NCBI GenBank assembly: GCA_016840945.1
Contig: JAEORJ010000373.1
Coordinates: forward strand, 1-6,021
Direction of reading: 5' to 3'
Source: Candidatus Gerdarchaeota archaeon
GTDB taxonomy: Archaea > Asgardarchaeota > Heimdallarchaeia > JABLTI01
DNA length: 6,021 bases
A model generated the notes under the pieces. That model was not told where the DNA came from. It did no database searches and worked only from the letters and a program-made list of their open reading frames with translations. Positions 1-5,627 of the stretch are shown here, piece after piece; position 1 is the stretch's first letter, and every line of letters starts with the position of its first letter. A program made the position numbers and the translations under genes.

Positions 1-1
1 A

Positions 2-1441
2 ACTATCTATAATACTGATCCCCGGAAAATTGATACAGATGGAGACGGCTTAGGAGATTCTTTAGAGGTTTTAATATCTCATACAGATCCTACAAAAGCA
101 GATCCAGATAGCGATGGTTTATCGGATTATGATGAATATCACGGTGTTTATTCACCAAATCATCCTCTCGCAAATCCTAGTGGTTACATTACTGGATTAG
201 ACCCCTACCAATATTCTACTGATAGTGATCACCTTTCAGATAAACATGAAGCATTAGGAGTAGAATGGACAGGTTCGCTTTATTCGATAAATGGTTATTT
301 TTATAGTGATCCATTGCTTGCTGATACAGATGGCGATGGAGTGGATGATTACATAGAATACTATCAATTGACAAATCCCTTTAGCTCTGATTCTGATGAA
401 GATGGTCTTTCAGACTATATAGAAATTTACACTGATGGTTATAATCCTAATATTAATGATGTCGATGGCGATGGACTTTTAGATGGTTCAGAAGTAAATC
501 TCTATCATACAGATCCTACAAAAAGTGACTCAGATGATGATAACTTAAATGATTATGACGAAATTTTCACCTATAATACCAATCCTAATTCAAAAGATAC
601 AGATGGTGATCGGTTTTATGATTACACTGAAATATTTGGTAAAGTTTATCATGCTTATTACAATGAATACTTCTACACAGATCCTACTAAAAGTGACACA
701 GATGGAGATCTCTTAGATGATTTTTATGAAGTATATGAATCCAAAACCAATCCTATATTAAGTGATTCCGATGGTGATGTTCTTGATGATTATCAGGAGC
801 TTTTCACTTATGGTACAGATCCACACAAAGCTGATACTGATGGTGAAGGATTAAACGATTATCGTGAGATTTTTACTGAAGGAACAGATCCTAAGAAGAT
901 TGATACCGATGGCGATGGTTATACTGATTATCAAGAGGTTGTTGTCTATTCAACTGATCCACTTGATTCATCAAGTAATCCATACCTAGATTTAATTCCT
1001 ACAGCACCTACTGGTTTCCAAGGATTAACAAACTACATAAATAAATTGGACTTTAGATGGAATCAACCAAGTAATTATCAATCCGGTTGGAAATATTATG
1101 TTGATCGGTGGACTGGTACCAAATGGTTACCAATATATTCAGGATTTAACCGCTATTTCACTTATTATCCCCCTTCAACAACTACTTCGTATACCTATCG
1201 TGTATATTGTATGAATGGTGATAGTTTAATGGGCGCTGTTTCTACTTGGACTGGTAAAGTAACATCTAGTAGTGGTGGTATCGTTGACTTTGATCCAGAC
1301 TTCGTGGTAAAAGTATCTACTGATAAATCTATTTTCTTATATATCCTTGGAGTGCTATTACCCATAATTGGTTTAGCATTCATTTATATAATGAAAAATA
1401 AATTTTTAGGGGTTTTTAAAAAGAAATTCGTGGGGAATTAA
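2..1441 (+). CDS. Surface protein with thrombospondin type 3-like Ca-binding repeats, Fn3-like domain and C-terminal membrane anchor (5' truncated)
   Basis: The reading frame is open from base 2, so the gene starts left of the window and 479 residues are visible. Residues 5-327 are at least 12 repeats of about 22-36 residues with the pattern TDPxKxDTDGDGxxDYxE. The acidic DxDxDG loops are the classic calcium-binding signature of thrombospondin type 3-like repeats. Repeats 2, 3 and 8 carry longer insertions rich in Tyr. Residues about 335-423 look like a fibronectin-III-type beta-sandwich (PTAPTGF start, then WKYYVDRW, then SYTYRVYCMN). A short acidic linker leads to a hydrophobic helix at 443-464 (IFLYILGVLLPIIGLAFIYI) and a basic tail (KNKF...FKKKF), which predicts an extracellular stalk with a cytoplasmic C terminus. 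A TTG codon at 314 is in frame, but the repeats continue unbroken upstream of it, so it is not the start. Role inferred: calcium-stiffened cell-surface stalk or adhesin. Ligand and full length are unknown. Confidence 0.88.
   Translation, partial: TIYNTDPRKIDTDGDGLGDSLEVLISHTDPTKADPDSDGLSDYDEYHGVYSPNHPLANPSGYITGLDPYQYSTDSDHLSDKHEALGVEWTGSLYSINGYFYSDPLLADTDGDGVDDYIEYYQLTNPFSSDSDEDGLSDYIEIYTDGYNPNINDVDGDGLLDGSEVNLYHTDPTKSDSDDDNLNDYDEIFTYNTNPNSKDTDGDRFYDYTEIFGKVYHAYYNEYFYTDPTKSDTDGDLLDDFYEVYESKTNPILSDSDGDVLDDYQELFTYGTDPHKADTDGEGLNDYREIFTEGTDPKKIDTDGDGYTDYQEVVVYSTDPLDSSSNPYLDLIPTAPTGFQGLTNYINKLDFRWNQPSNYQSGWKYYVDRWTGTKWLPIYSGFNRYFTYYPPSTTTSYTYRVYCMNGDSLMGAVSTWTGKVTSSSGGIVDFDPDFVVKVSTDKSIFLYILGVLLPIIGLAFIYIMKNKFLGVFKKKFVGN
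14..982 (+). repeat. Tandem DxDxDG protein repeats (12 full units plus a terminal partial unit)
   Basis: These are coding repeats inside the surface protein. Units begin with TDP or TNP and contain DTDGDG-like loops followed by DY.E. Most are about 21-24 residues long. At DNA level they are diverged, although short identical blocks remain: a 19-base block occurs at both 79-97 and 505-523, and a close variant lies near 675-700. The divergence suggests old duplications rather than recent expansion. The last unit (TDPLDSSSNP) has lost its acidic loop. Confidence 0.88.
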
Positions 1442-1444
1442 AGC

Positions 1445-1482
1445 GAAAGTGCACAAGTTATTGTGCATTTTCATTTTTTTTA
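1445..1482 (+). terminator. Hairpin plus T-tract terminator of the repeat surface protein
   Basis: A 12-bp stem lies at 1445-1456 / 1461-1472 (GAAAGTGCACAA with loop GTTA and TTGTGCATTTTC, one G-T wobble). It starts 3 nt after the stop codon and is followed at once by a run of eight T at 1474-1481. Archaeal RNA polymerase terminates on T-tracts, and the hairpin makes this an unusually bacterial-looking intrinsic terminator. Confidence 0.75.
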
Positions 1483-1517
1483 TTTACAAGTCATTTATTT
1501 TTTGTTCTTTTTGATAT

Positions 1518-1556
1518 CAGATAAAAATTAAAAGAAAAAATCATTTAATTTATCTG
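1518..1556 (+). promoter_or_regulatory. Putative promoter region of the amidase gene, bracketed by an inverted repeat
   Basis: The A/T-rich segment upstream of the amidase contains TATA-like stretches (ATAAAAATTA at 1521-1530, TTTAATTTAT at 1544-1553). It is bracketed by a perfect 8-base inverted repeat, CAGATAAA (1518-1525) and TTTATCTG (1549-1556). No Shine-Dalgarno sequence precedes the ATG at 1566, so the transcript may be leaderless or have a very short leader. The exact TATA box cannot be fixed from sequence alone, and the inverted repeat could be chance in such A/T-rich DNA. Confidence 0.35.
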
Positions 1557-1565
1557 TGAATAATA

Positions 1566-2462
1566 ATGACGAAAGGAACAATCCATCATATCTTTATGAA
1601 AGATGTTGTTTTTAATGCTGATAGAACAAATGCTCCTGTACTTTCAATCAAATCTGGTGATACAGTTATTTTTGGATGTCGAGATGCTTTCAATCAAGTA
1701 ATTCAAAAACCTGAAGATCTACCAATTAATTTCAATATGGACCACATCAATCCTGCAACAGGACCAGTTTATATTGAAGGAGCTGAACCTAGTGATACTT
1801 TGGAGGTCCATTTACAAAAAATCGATTTAGCTAAACAAGGTTCTTGCTGTATCATTCCTAACTTTGGTTTTTTAGCACCTGAATTTCCAGAACCTTGGAC
1901 AAGGATTATACCAATTGAAAATGGTCATGCATTATTCAGTAATAAGATAAAAATACCAGTCAATCCTTTTCCCGGAACAATTATTGTTGCCCCACCTGAA
2001 GGTTCCCATGGAACACTAATTCCAAAGGAGTATGGTGGAAATATGGATAGTAAAGCTTGCACTGTTGGAACAATTGTCTACCTACCAGTTTTTGTTAAAG
2101 GTGCTCTTTTTGGTGTTGGTGATGTTCATGCTGTTCAAGGAGATGGCGAAGTTTGTGGTACTGCAGTCGAAATTGATGCTAATGTAACTATAAAATTCAT
2201 TGTTAACAAACATAAGAAAATCGATCGTCCTCAATACGAAACTAAGGATTACTTCATGACCACTGCCTGGGCTGAGACAGCTGATGAAGCAGCTAAAATT
2301 GCTTTACGAGATATGATCAATTGGTTGGTTAAAGAGAAGAATTTAACTCGAGAAGAAGCCTATGCTCTTTGTAGTTGTGCTGTAGACATTCGTATAAATC
2401 AATTCGTTGATGTTACCCCAGGTGTGAGAGCTGTTTTACCTAAGAATATTTTTCATGATTAA
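1566..2462 (+). CDS. Acetamidase/formamidase family protein
   Basis: The 298-residue protein belongs to the acetamidase/formamidase (FmdA/AmdA) family, whose members hydrolyse short amides to a carboxylate and ammonia. Family blocks are visible in order. They are SGDTVIFGCRDAF (30-42), NPATGPVYIEGAEPSDTLEV (62-81), a central IVAPPEGSHGTLIP segment, YGGNMDSK (156-163), GALFGVGDVHAVQGDGEVCG (179-198), DIRINQ (274-279) and TPGVRAVLPK (284-293). Length fits the compact form of about 300 residues. No signal peptide is seen, so it is cytosolic. The start at 1566 fits the usual family N terminus (an HH pair shortly before the first strand); no ribosome binding site is visible. It follows a terminator and sits 80 nt before the GNAT gene, so it is probably monocistronic. 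Whether the substrate is formamide, acetamide or another small amide cannot be read from the sequence. A minor oddity is VDIRI where the family commonly has GDLRI. Confidence 0.9.
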   Translation: MTKGTIHHIFMKDVVFNADRTNAPVLSIKSGDTVIFGCRDAFNQVIQKPEDLPINFNMDHINPATGPVYIEGAEPSDTLEVHLQKIDLAKQGSCCIIPNFGFLAPEFPEPWTRIIPIENGHALFSNKIKIPVNPFPGTIIVAPPEGSHGTLIPKEYGGNMDSKACTVGTIVYLPVFVKGALFGVGDVHAVQGDGEVCGTAVEIDANVTIKFIVNKHKKIDRPQYETKDYFMTTAWAETADEAAKIALRDMINWLVKEKNLTREEAYALCSCAVDIRINQFVDVTPGVRAVLPKNIFHD

Positions 2463-2494
2463 TTTTCTATAAGTGAAATTTACTACTCACAAGT

Positions 2495-2503
2495 CTTAAA
2501 TTT
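2495..2503 (+). promoter_or_regulatory. Weak TATA-like element for the GNAT-ogt unit
   Basis: CTTAAATTT lies about 40-48 nt upstream of the GNAT start, within an 80-nt A/T-rich gap. The spacing would allow a short leader that includes the GGAG at 2526-2529. Other A/T runs nearby (for example CTTAATTAT at 2511-2519) are equally possible. Confidence 0.25.
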
Positions 2504-2525
2504 CCTTTTACTTAATTATCTATCT

Positions 2526-2529
2526 GGAG
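2526..2529 (+). promoter_or_regulatory. Probable Shine-Dalgarno of the GNAT gene
   Basis: GGAG, complementary to the archaeal 16S rRNA tail, ends 13 nt before the ATG at 2543. This spacing is rather long. No better ribosome binding site is visible for this start. Confidence 0.35.
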
Positions 2530-2542
2530 TGTTAGTTACAAG

Positions 2543-3088
2543 ATGTTTGAAGGTAATTTAGTAAGATTGAGGTCATTTGAATTAACTGATGTAAATCTTA
2601 TGATGGAACATTGGAATGATCTTGAGTTTAGACAATTTTGCGGGAGAGCTACACCAGATTCTCGAGAGGAAAGAGAGGAATTAATAAAAAATTCTTGGAA
2701 GCTTCGCCAAGAAGGTAAAATGTACTTTTTTGCCATAGAAGAAAAAAATACTAAGAAATTCCTTGGTCATACTAGTTTGAACATTATCAATAAAATAGCT
2801 CGCTCAGCTGACCTAGGTATTTTCATCTACAATAAGGTTGATTGGAATAAAGGCTTTGGAACAGATGCTATGATTGTATTATTAAATTATGGTTTTAACT
2901 TTCTTAATTTGCATCGCATTGAATTGAGTGTTTATCCCTATAATGAACGTGCTATTCATGTGTACGAAAAAATTGGTTTTACTATTTATGGGCGAAAAAG
3001 GCGATCACGATTCATGAATGGTGAATTTCAAGATGAAATTCTTATGGATATTTTAGAAGAGGAATGGAGAAAGAAAAATCATGTTTGA
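2543..3088 (+). CDS. GNAT family N-acetyltransferase, RimJ/RimL type
   Basis: A 181-residue single-domain acetyltransferase that transfers an acetyl group from acetyl-CoA to an amine on a protein, polyamine or small molecule. The N terminus (LVRLRSFELTDVNLMMEHWN) is the typical opening of RimJ/RimL/SpeG-like GNATs. The acetyl-CoA pyrophosphate loop (motif A) is DLGIFIY followed by WNKGFGTDA (90-109), matching the Q/RxxGxG/A pattern with an N-K-G-F-G-T variant. Motif B follows as HRIELSVYPYNERAIHVYEK and IGF (124-146), with the Asn-Glu-Arg-Ala and Tyr residues usual for these enzymes. The lysine-rich C terminus overlaps the following ogt gene by 8 nt, which indicates one transcript and coupled translation. 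The acceptor substrate cannot be deduced. Ribosomal protein alanine acetyltransferase is only one possibility within this broad family. Confidence 0.88.
   Translation: MFEGNLVRLRSFELTDVNLMMEHWNDLEFRQFCGRATPDSREEREELIKNSWKLRQEGKMYFFAIEEKNTKKFLGHTSLNIINKIARSADLGIFIYNKVDWNKGFGTDAMIVLLNYGFNFLNLHRIELSVYPYNERAIHVYEKIGFTIYGRKRRSRFMNGEFQDEILMDILEEEWRKKNHV
3066..3070 (+). promoter_or_regulatory. Shine-Dalgarno of ogt inside the GNAT gene
   Basis: GGAGA sits 10 nt before the ogt ATG at 3081, within the last codons of the GNAT gene. It supports the overlapping start at 3081. Confidence 0.5.
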
Positions 3089-3545
3089 AAAATATTATGG
3101 ATATTATTTATCCCCCATTGGATTATTGGAAATAATTTGTACTAACTCTGGCATTATTTCATGTAATTTTGTAGATTCAAAAAAATTACCTGATAGTCAA
3201 TTACCTTTAATGTCAAAAACTCTGCAACAACTTGATGAATATTTCACTAGTAGAAGAAAGAAGTTTGATCTAGAACTAAATTTATTTGGTACAGATTTCC
3301 AAAAGAAAGTATGGAATGCTCTTTTAGAAATTCCTTTTGGTGAAGTCATTACTTATAAAGATCTAGCAAAAAAAATAGGGAATGAAAAAGCTGTTCGAGC
3401 TGTTGGGAATGCTAATGGAAAAAATCCTATTAGTGTTATAGTTCCTTGTCATAGAGTAATTGGTAGCAATGGATCTTTGGTAGGTTATGGCGGGGGATTA
3501 AAACGTAAAAAATGGTTATTAGATTTTGAAAAGAAGAAAAATTAA
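3081..3545 (+). CDS. ogt: Methylated-DNA--[protein]-cysteine S-methyltransferase (O6-alkylguanine-DNA alkyltransferase)
   Basis: A 154-residue suicide DNA repair protein that moves the alkyl group from O6-alkylguanine (and O4-alkylthymine) to its own cysteine. An N-terminal ribonuclease-like domain (about 1-65, YYGYYLSPIGLLEI) precedes the DNA-binding and catalytic domain (about 70-153). The active-site block is PCHRVIG with Cys123. By the constant offset of 22 to human MGMT, the other key positions are also kept: Tyr92 (TYKDLA, human Tyr114), Arg106 (RAVG arginine finger, human Arg128), Asn115 (KNP hinge, human Asn137), Cys123 (human Cys145) and Glu150 (human Glu172). The protein should therefore be active. 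Its ATG overlaps the GNAT stop by 8 nt (ATGTTTGA), which makes translational coupling likely. Its transcript runs toward the convergent surface-protein gene that ends 37 nt away. Confidence 0.95.
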   Translation: MFEKYYGYYLSPIGLLEIICTNSGIISCNFVDSKKLPDSQLPLMSKTLQQLDEYFTSRRKKFDLELNLFGTDFQKKVWNALLEIPFGEVITYKDLAKKIGNEKAVRAVGNANGKNPISVIVPCHRVIGSNGSLVGYGGGLKRKKWLLDFEKKKN

Positions 3546-3593
3546 TCAAAATTAAAAAAGAAAAGAAAAAATGAAAGAGTGATTATCTCTTTC
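3543..3593 (-). terminator. Hairpin plus T-rich terminator of the left-hand surface paralog
   Basis: Read on the minus strand, a perfect 7-bp stem GAAAGAG/CTCTTTC (plus-strand 3573-3579 and 3587-3593, 7-nt loop) is followed by a long T-rich tract (complement of 3543-3572). The stem includes the last codons and the stop of the minus-strand gene. On the plus strand the same place is A-rich, so it would not terminate ogt by the T-tract mechanism. Confidence 0.6.
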
Positions 3594-4539
3594 TACGTTT
3601 CACTATTGTAACTACTGCTGCTGTAAGAACTAAGCCACCTATTGCTGCAAAAGTTGAGAAATCAGCAGAGGCTGATTTTAAGCCACCTAGAACTATTTTT
3701 TGTTCACCATAAGTTTCAGATGAATAATCATCACGAACCATTTTTGTTTGTGCAGTGTAAAGGAATTTCTCGAGAACACCATCTTCTGTTATAGCTAAAT
3801 CTAAAGTCTTCTTGTATGTTTCATATGGATAGTGAATATTCATTGAACCATTCCAAACAGATTGTGTCATATAGTTACTTAAATCGAATTCAAATTTCCA
3901 GCTATCAGTAGTTTCAGTAAATTGATTAAAACCTTTTTCTAATGAATTTTTACCCATAATTGAAACAGGAAATGAACCTAAAACATCACTTAAGGTGAAA
4001 TTGTATACAGTTGAGTTATATGGACAATTTACAGTATCTACTAGAATAGTACCATTTAACATATCTTGAAAACCTTCATTGAAAACAGCAAAATCTGGTT
4101 CATATAAATACCAAGGATCTATATCAAGATTGAAAGTTACTAGTTTTGTAACATTATGCTCATAATCCCAAACGTAATTTACATCCAAGAAATCATCTAG
4201 ATCTAATTCATTGTTTACAAAAAGATCTGCTGCATAATCCCAATCATTATGAAAAACGTTTGAAGATGAATCTGTTTCATAAGCGTCATATTCTTTGGTA
4301 ATAGTATTTATTGCAGTAATATTGAATTTTGTTTCGTCTAATACTGTAGTATCAGTAATAGCTCCTAGATTTTCTTCTAAATCATAAACGGTACTCTGAG
4401 TAATATTTCTGGTTCCCCAAATAATAATATCACCAGCATTCCATCCAGGTGCAATAGCATTAGCAGCGGATAGATTACTTAGTAATAATACTATTGCTAT
4501 AAAATTGATCAACGTCAAAATCTTAATTTTTTTACCCAT
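3583..4539 (-). CDS. Membrane-anchored extracytoplasmic protein, paralog A (unrecognised family)
   Basis: 318 residues with no family I recognise. Residues 1-28 are a Sec-type signal peptide (MGKK, hydrophobic core, ANA). The mature ectodomain begins near GWNAGD and runs to about 290. A membrane helix at about 295-313 is followed by a KRRKR tail, placing the ectodomain outside and the C terminus inside. Seven N-X-S/T sequons are present in the mature part (N45, N73, N129, N162, N175, N180, N230), with a single cysteine (C172). Motifs shared with the neighbouring paralog are WNxGD, WDYEHNVT (124-131), LNGTILVDTV with a following PY, MGKNSL (195-200), WKFEFDLS (214-221), YPYE (237-240) and LGGLKSASADF (284-294) just before the helix. 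The start is supported by GGTGAT 5 nt before the ATG. It has its own TATA-like promoter. Role inferred only as a cell-surface or S-layer-associated glycoprotein. Confidence 0.82.
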   Translation of the reverse strand: MGKKIKILTLINFIAIVLLLSNLSAANAIAPGWNAGDIIIWGTRNITQSTVYDLEENLGAITDTTVLDETKFNITAINTITKEYDAYETDSSSNVFHNDWDYAADLFVNNELDLDDFLDVNYVWDYEHNVTKLVTFNLDIDPWYLYEPDFAVFNEGFQDMLNGTILVDTVNCPYNSTVYNFTLSDVLGSFPVSIMGKNSLEKGFNQFTETTDSWKFEFDLSNYMTQSVWNGSMNIHYPYETYKKTLDLAITEDGVLEKFLYTAQTKMVRDDYSSETYGEQKIVLGGLKSASADFSTFAAIGGLVLTAAVVTIVKRRKR

Positions 4540-4544
4540 AAAGC

Positions 4545-4550
4545 ATCACC
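4545..4550 (-). promoter_or_regulatory. Shine-Dalgarno GGTGAT of paralog A, in a small hairpin loop
   Basis: On the minus strand GGTGAT lies 5 nt before the ATG and matches part of the archaeal anti-Shine-Dalgarno complement (AGGAGGTGAT). A 5-bp inverted repeat AGCAT/ATGCT (plus-strand 4542-4546 and 4553-4557) brackets it, so GGTG falls in the 6-nt loop of a possible leader hairpin. The same GGTGAT precedes paralog B. Confidence 0.6.
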
Positions 4551-4578
4551 AAATGCTACTTAGACGTACATCTGTTAT

Positions 4579-4587
4579 CATATAAAA
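4579..4587 (-). promoter_or_regulatory. TATA-like promoter of paralog A
   Basis: Minus-strand TTTATATG lies about 40-47 nt upstream of the ATG. With the usual archaeal TATA-to-start distance of about 25 nt, transcription would begin near 4557. That gives a leader of under 20 nt that carries the GGTGAT site. Confidence 0.5.
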
Positions 4588-4600
4588 ATTACTGACTATG

Positions 4601-4612
4601 CATAATATTATG
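4601..4612. promoter_or_regulatory. 12-bp perfect palindrome upstream of the paralog A promoter (possible operator)
   Basis: CATAATATTATG is its own reverse complement. It overlaps a second palindrome, TATGCATA (4597-4604). It sits just upstream of the TATA-like element of paralog A and downstream of the paralog B terminator, where an archaeal activator site would lie. A/T richness makes chance occurrence quite possible. Confidence 0.3.
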
Positions 4613-4621
4613 AATATAAAC

Positions 4622-4634
4622 AAAAAAAAAAAAA
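4622..4634 (-). terminator. T13 terminator of paralog B
   Basis: The minus strand carries an uninterrupted run of 13 T, beginning 11 nt after the stop codon of paralog B. Only a weak 4-5 bp hairpin is visible before it. This fits T-tract-driven archaeal termination and separates paralog B from paralog A transcription. Confidence 0.6.
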
Positions 4635-4645
4635 TTTTGTGAAAT

Positions 4646-5617
4646 TTATTTCTTCTTCTTTGAAATCCATTTCACAAATAATGCAATCATTCCGATTCCT
4701 GGAAGAACCATGAGATAAGCAAAGTTTGAAGTTTCTGTTTCTCCGATACCACCTAACCAAACATCATTTAGAAAAATCACCTCAGTTAGAAAATCTTCTA
4801 CTGTAACTCTTACGTGATAATTTTGATGGTACTCGTTAATCACACCAGTGTCTGTACAACTTACTTCAAATGTAAAATCTAATTTTTCGTATGGATAATA
4901 ATTATTGTGACCTGCAGTTCCATTGAAAACTCCAGCTTTCATTACACCAGAAAGATCAAACTTAAAGGACCATGTTGTGGTTGTGGAAGTGAATAGTTCT
5001 TTTGCTTTAGCTAAAGTATCTTTGCCTTGTATTGAAAATGATGTAGCTTCATCCAAGAATTGTCCTAGAGTGATATTATGAATTATTGGTTCATATGGAT
5101 CTGCTACCGTGTCAAGTATTGTTGATGCATTTAGAATGGTATCATATTTTGAATTAATAAGTGACCAATTTGGATAAACAAGATACTCTGCTGGTAGCGT
5201 GAAACCAAAAGATGTCAAAACAGTAACATTATGTTCATAATCCCAGGCATAGTCAATTCCTGAAAAAAGATTTGCTAAAGTTATTTGTGCGGCAAAATCA
5301 TCAGCATTATAATTAGCTGGATTTGGCCCTGTTGAACCATCTACATCATAAATCATATATTCATATGTATCAGTAACATTATTGATGCTGGTTATATTGA
5401 TCGAATATTCACTAATTTGATCTATTATAGAATGTTGTTTGACTTCATCATGTTCATAATCAATATAAAATTCTTCAATCATGAATCTAGAACCAAATTT
5501 GAATGTATCACCAACATTCCAAGGAACCTCAGCAGCTTTTGTAGTGCTTATATTACTACCAAGTAGTAGTAATGTAATTGTAGTAATAATAAATAGATTT
5601 GTTAGTTTCTTCGTCAT
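4646..5617 (-). CDS. Membrane-anchored extracytoplasmic protein, paralog B (unrecognised family)
   Basis: 323 residues from the ATG at 5617, and a paralog of the gene to its left. Residues 1-29 are a signal peptide (MTKK, hydrophobic core, TTKAA). The ectodomain starts at VPWNVGD. A membrane helix at about 299-317 ends in SKKKK. Seven sequons are present (N74, N80, N130, N150, N163, N181, N232), with one cysteine (C254). Shared blocks are WDYEHNVT (125-132), LNASTILDTV with a following PY, GKDTL (198-202), WSFKFDLS (216-223), FNGTAGHNNYYPYE (231-244) and LGGI...SNFAYL (288-302) before the helix. Starting at 5617 makes the signal peptide align gap-free with paralog A (MTKK/MGKK; both have WN at 33-34) and puts GGTGAT 4 nt upstream, as in paralog A. 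A GTG three codons upstream (5626) is an alternative: it overlaps the previous stop and has AGGAGG 5 nt ahead. Probably co-transcribed with paralog C. Function unknown. Confidence 0.82.
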   Translation of the reverse strand: MTKKLTNLFIITTITLLLLGSNISTTKAAEVPWNVGDTFKFGSRFMIEEFYIDYEHDEVKQHSIIDQISEYSINITSINNVTDTYEYMIYDVDGSTGPNPANYNADDFAAQITLANLFSGIDYAWDYEHNVTVLTSFGFTLPAEYLVYPNWSLINSKYDTILNASTILDTVADPYEPIIHNITLGQFLDEATSFSIQGKDTLAKAKELFTSTTTTWSFKFDLSGVMKAGVFNGTAGHNNYYPYEKLDFTFEVSCTDTGVINEYHQNYHVRVTVEDFLTEVIFLNDVWLGGIGETETSNFAYLMVLPGIGMIALFVKWISKKKK

Positions 5618-5621
5618 GTAA

Positions 5622-5627
5622 ATCACC
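5622..5627 (-). promoter_or_regulatory. Shine-Dalgarno GGTGAT deciding the start of paralog B
   Basis: Minus-strand GGTGAT lies 4 nt before the ATG at 5617 and is the same element as before paralog A. It overlaps both the TGA stop of paralog C and a possible GTG start. The AGGAGG at 5632-5637 encodes the Arg-Arg of the paralog C tail and may be coincidental or may assist coupled initiation. Confidence 0.55.

Noticed and set aside
14..982. CRISPR-like or satellite array
   Set aside because: The periodicity is in the protein (DxDxDG units with varying length), while the DNA repeats are imperfect and entirely in frame.
14..982. Dockerin domains of a cellulosome-like system
   Set aside because: The DxDxDG loops resemble dockerin loops, but there are a dozen units in a row with TDP/TNP starts, which fits thrombospondin type 3-like repeats rather than a duplicated dockerin pair.
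1195..1383. Minus-strand open frame of about 62 codons inside the surface protein gene
   Set aside because: It lies antisense to the Fn3-like and anchor region, has no recognisable domain and no promoter, and is best explained as a shadow of the plus-strand gene.
314..1441. Reading the repeat protein as a complete 375-residue protein starting at TTG 314
   Set aside because: The same frame is open back to base 2 and encodes further repeats of the same type. No signal peptide follows the TTG and no ribosome site precedes it.
2536..2736. Minus-strand open frame of about 66 codons over the start of the GNAT gene
   Set aside because: It is fully antisense to a well-supported GNAT N terminus and has no independent evidence.
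3546..3582. Mobile-element boundary or small RNA in the convergent gap
   Set aside because: The gap is only 37 nt, A-rich, and explained by the minus-strand terminator. No target-site duplication or inverted-repeat end was seen.
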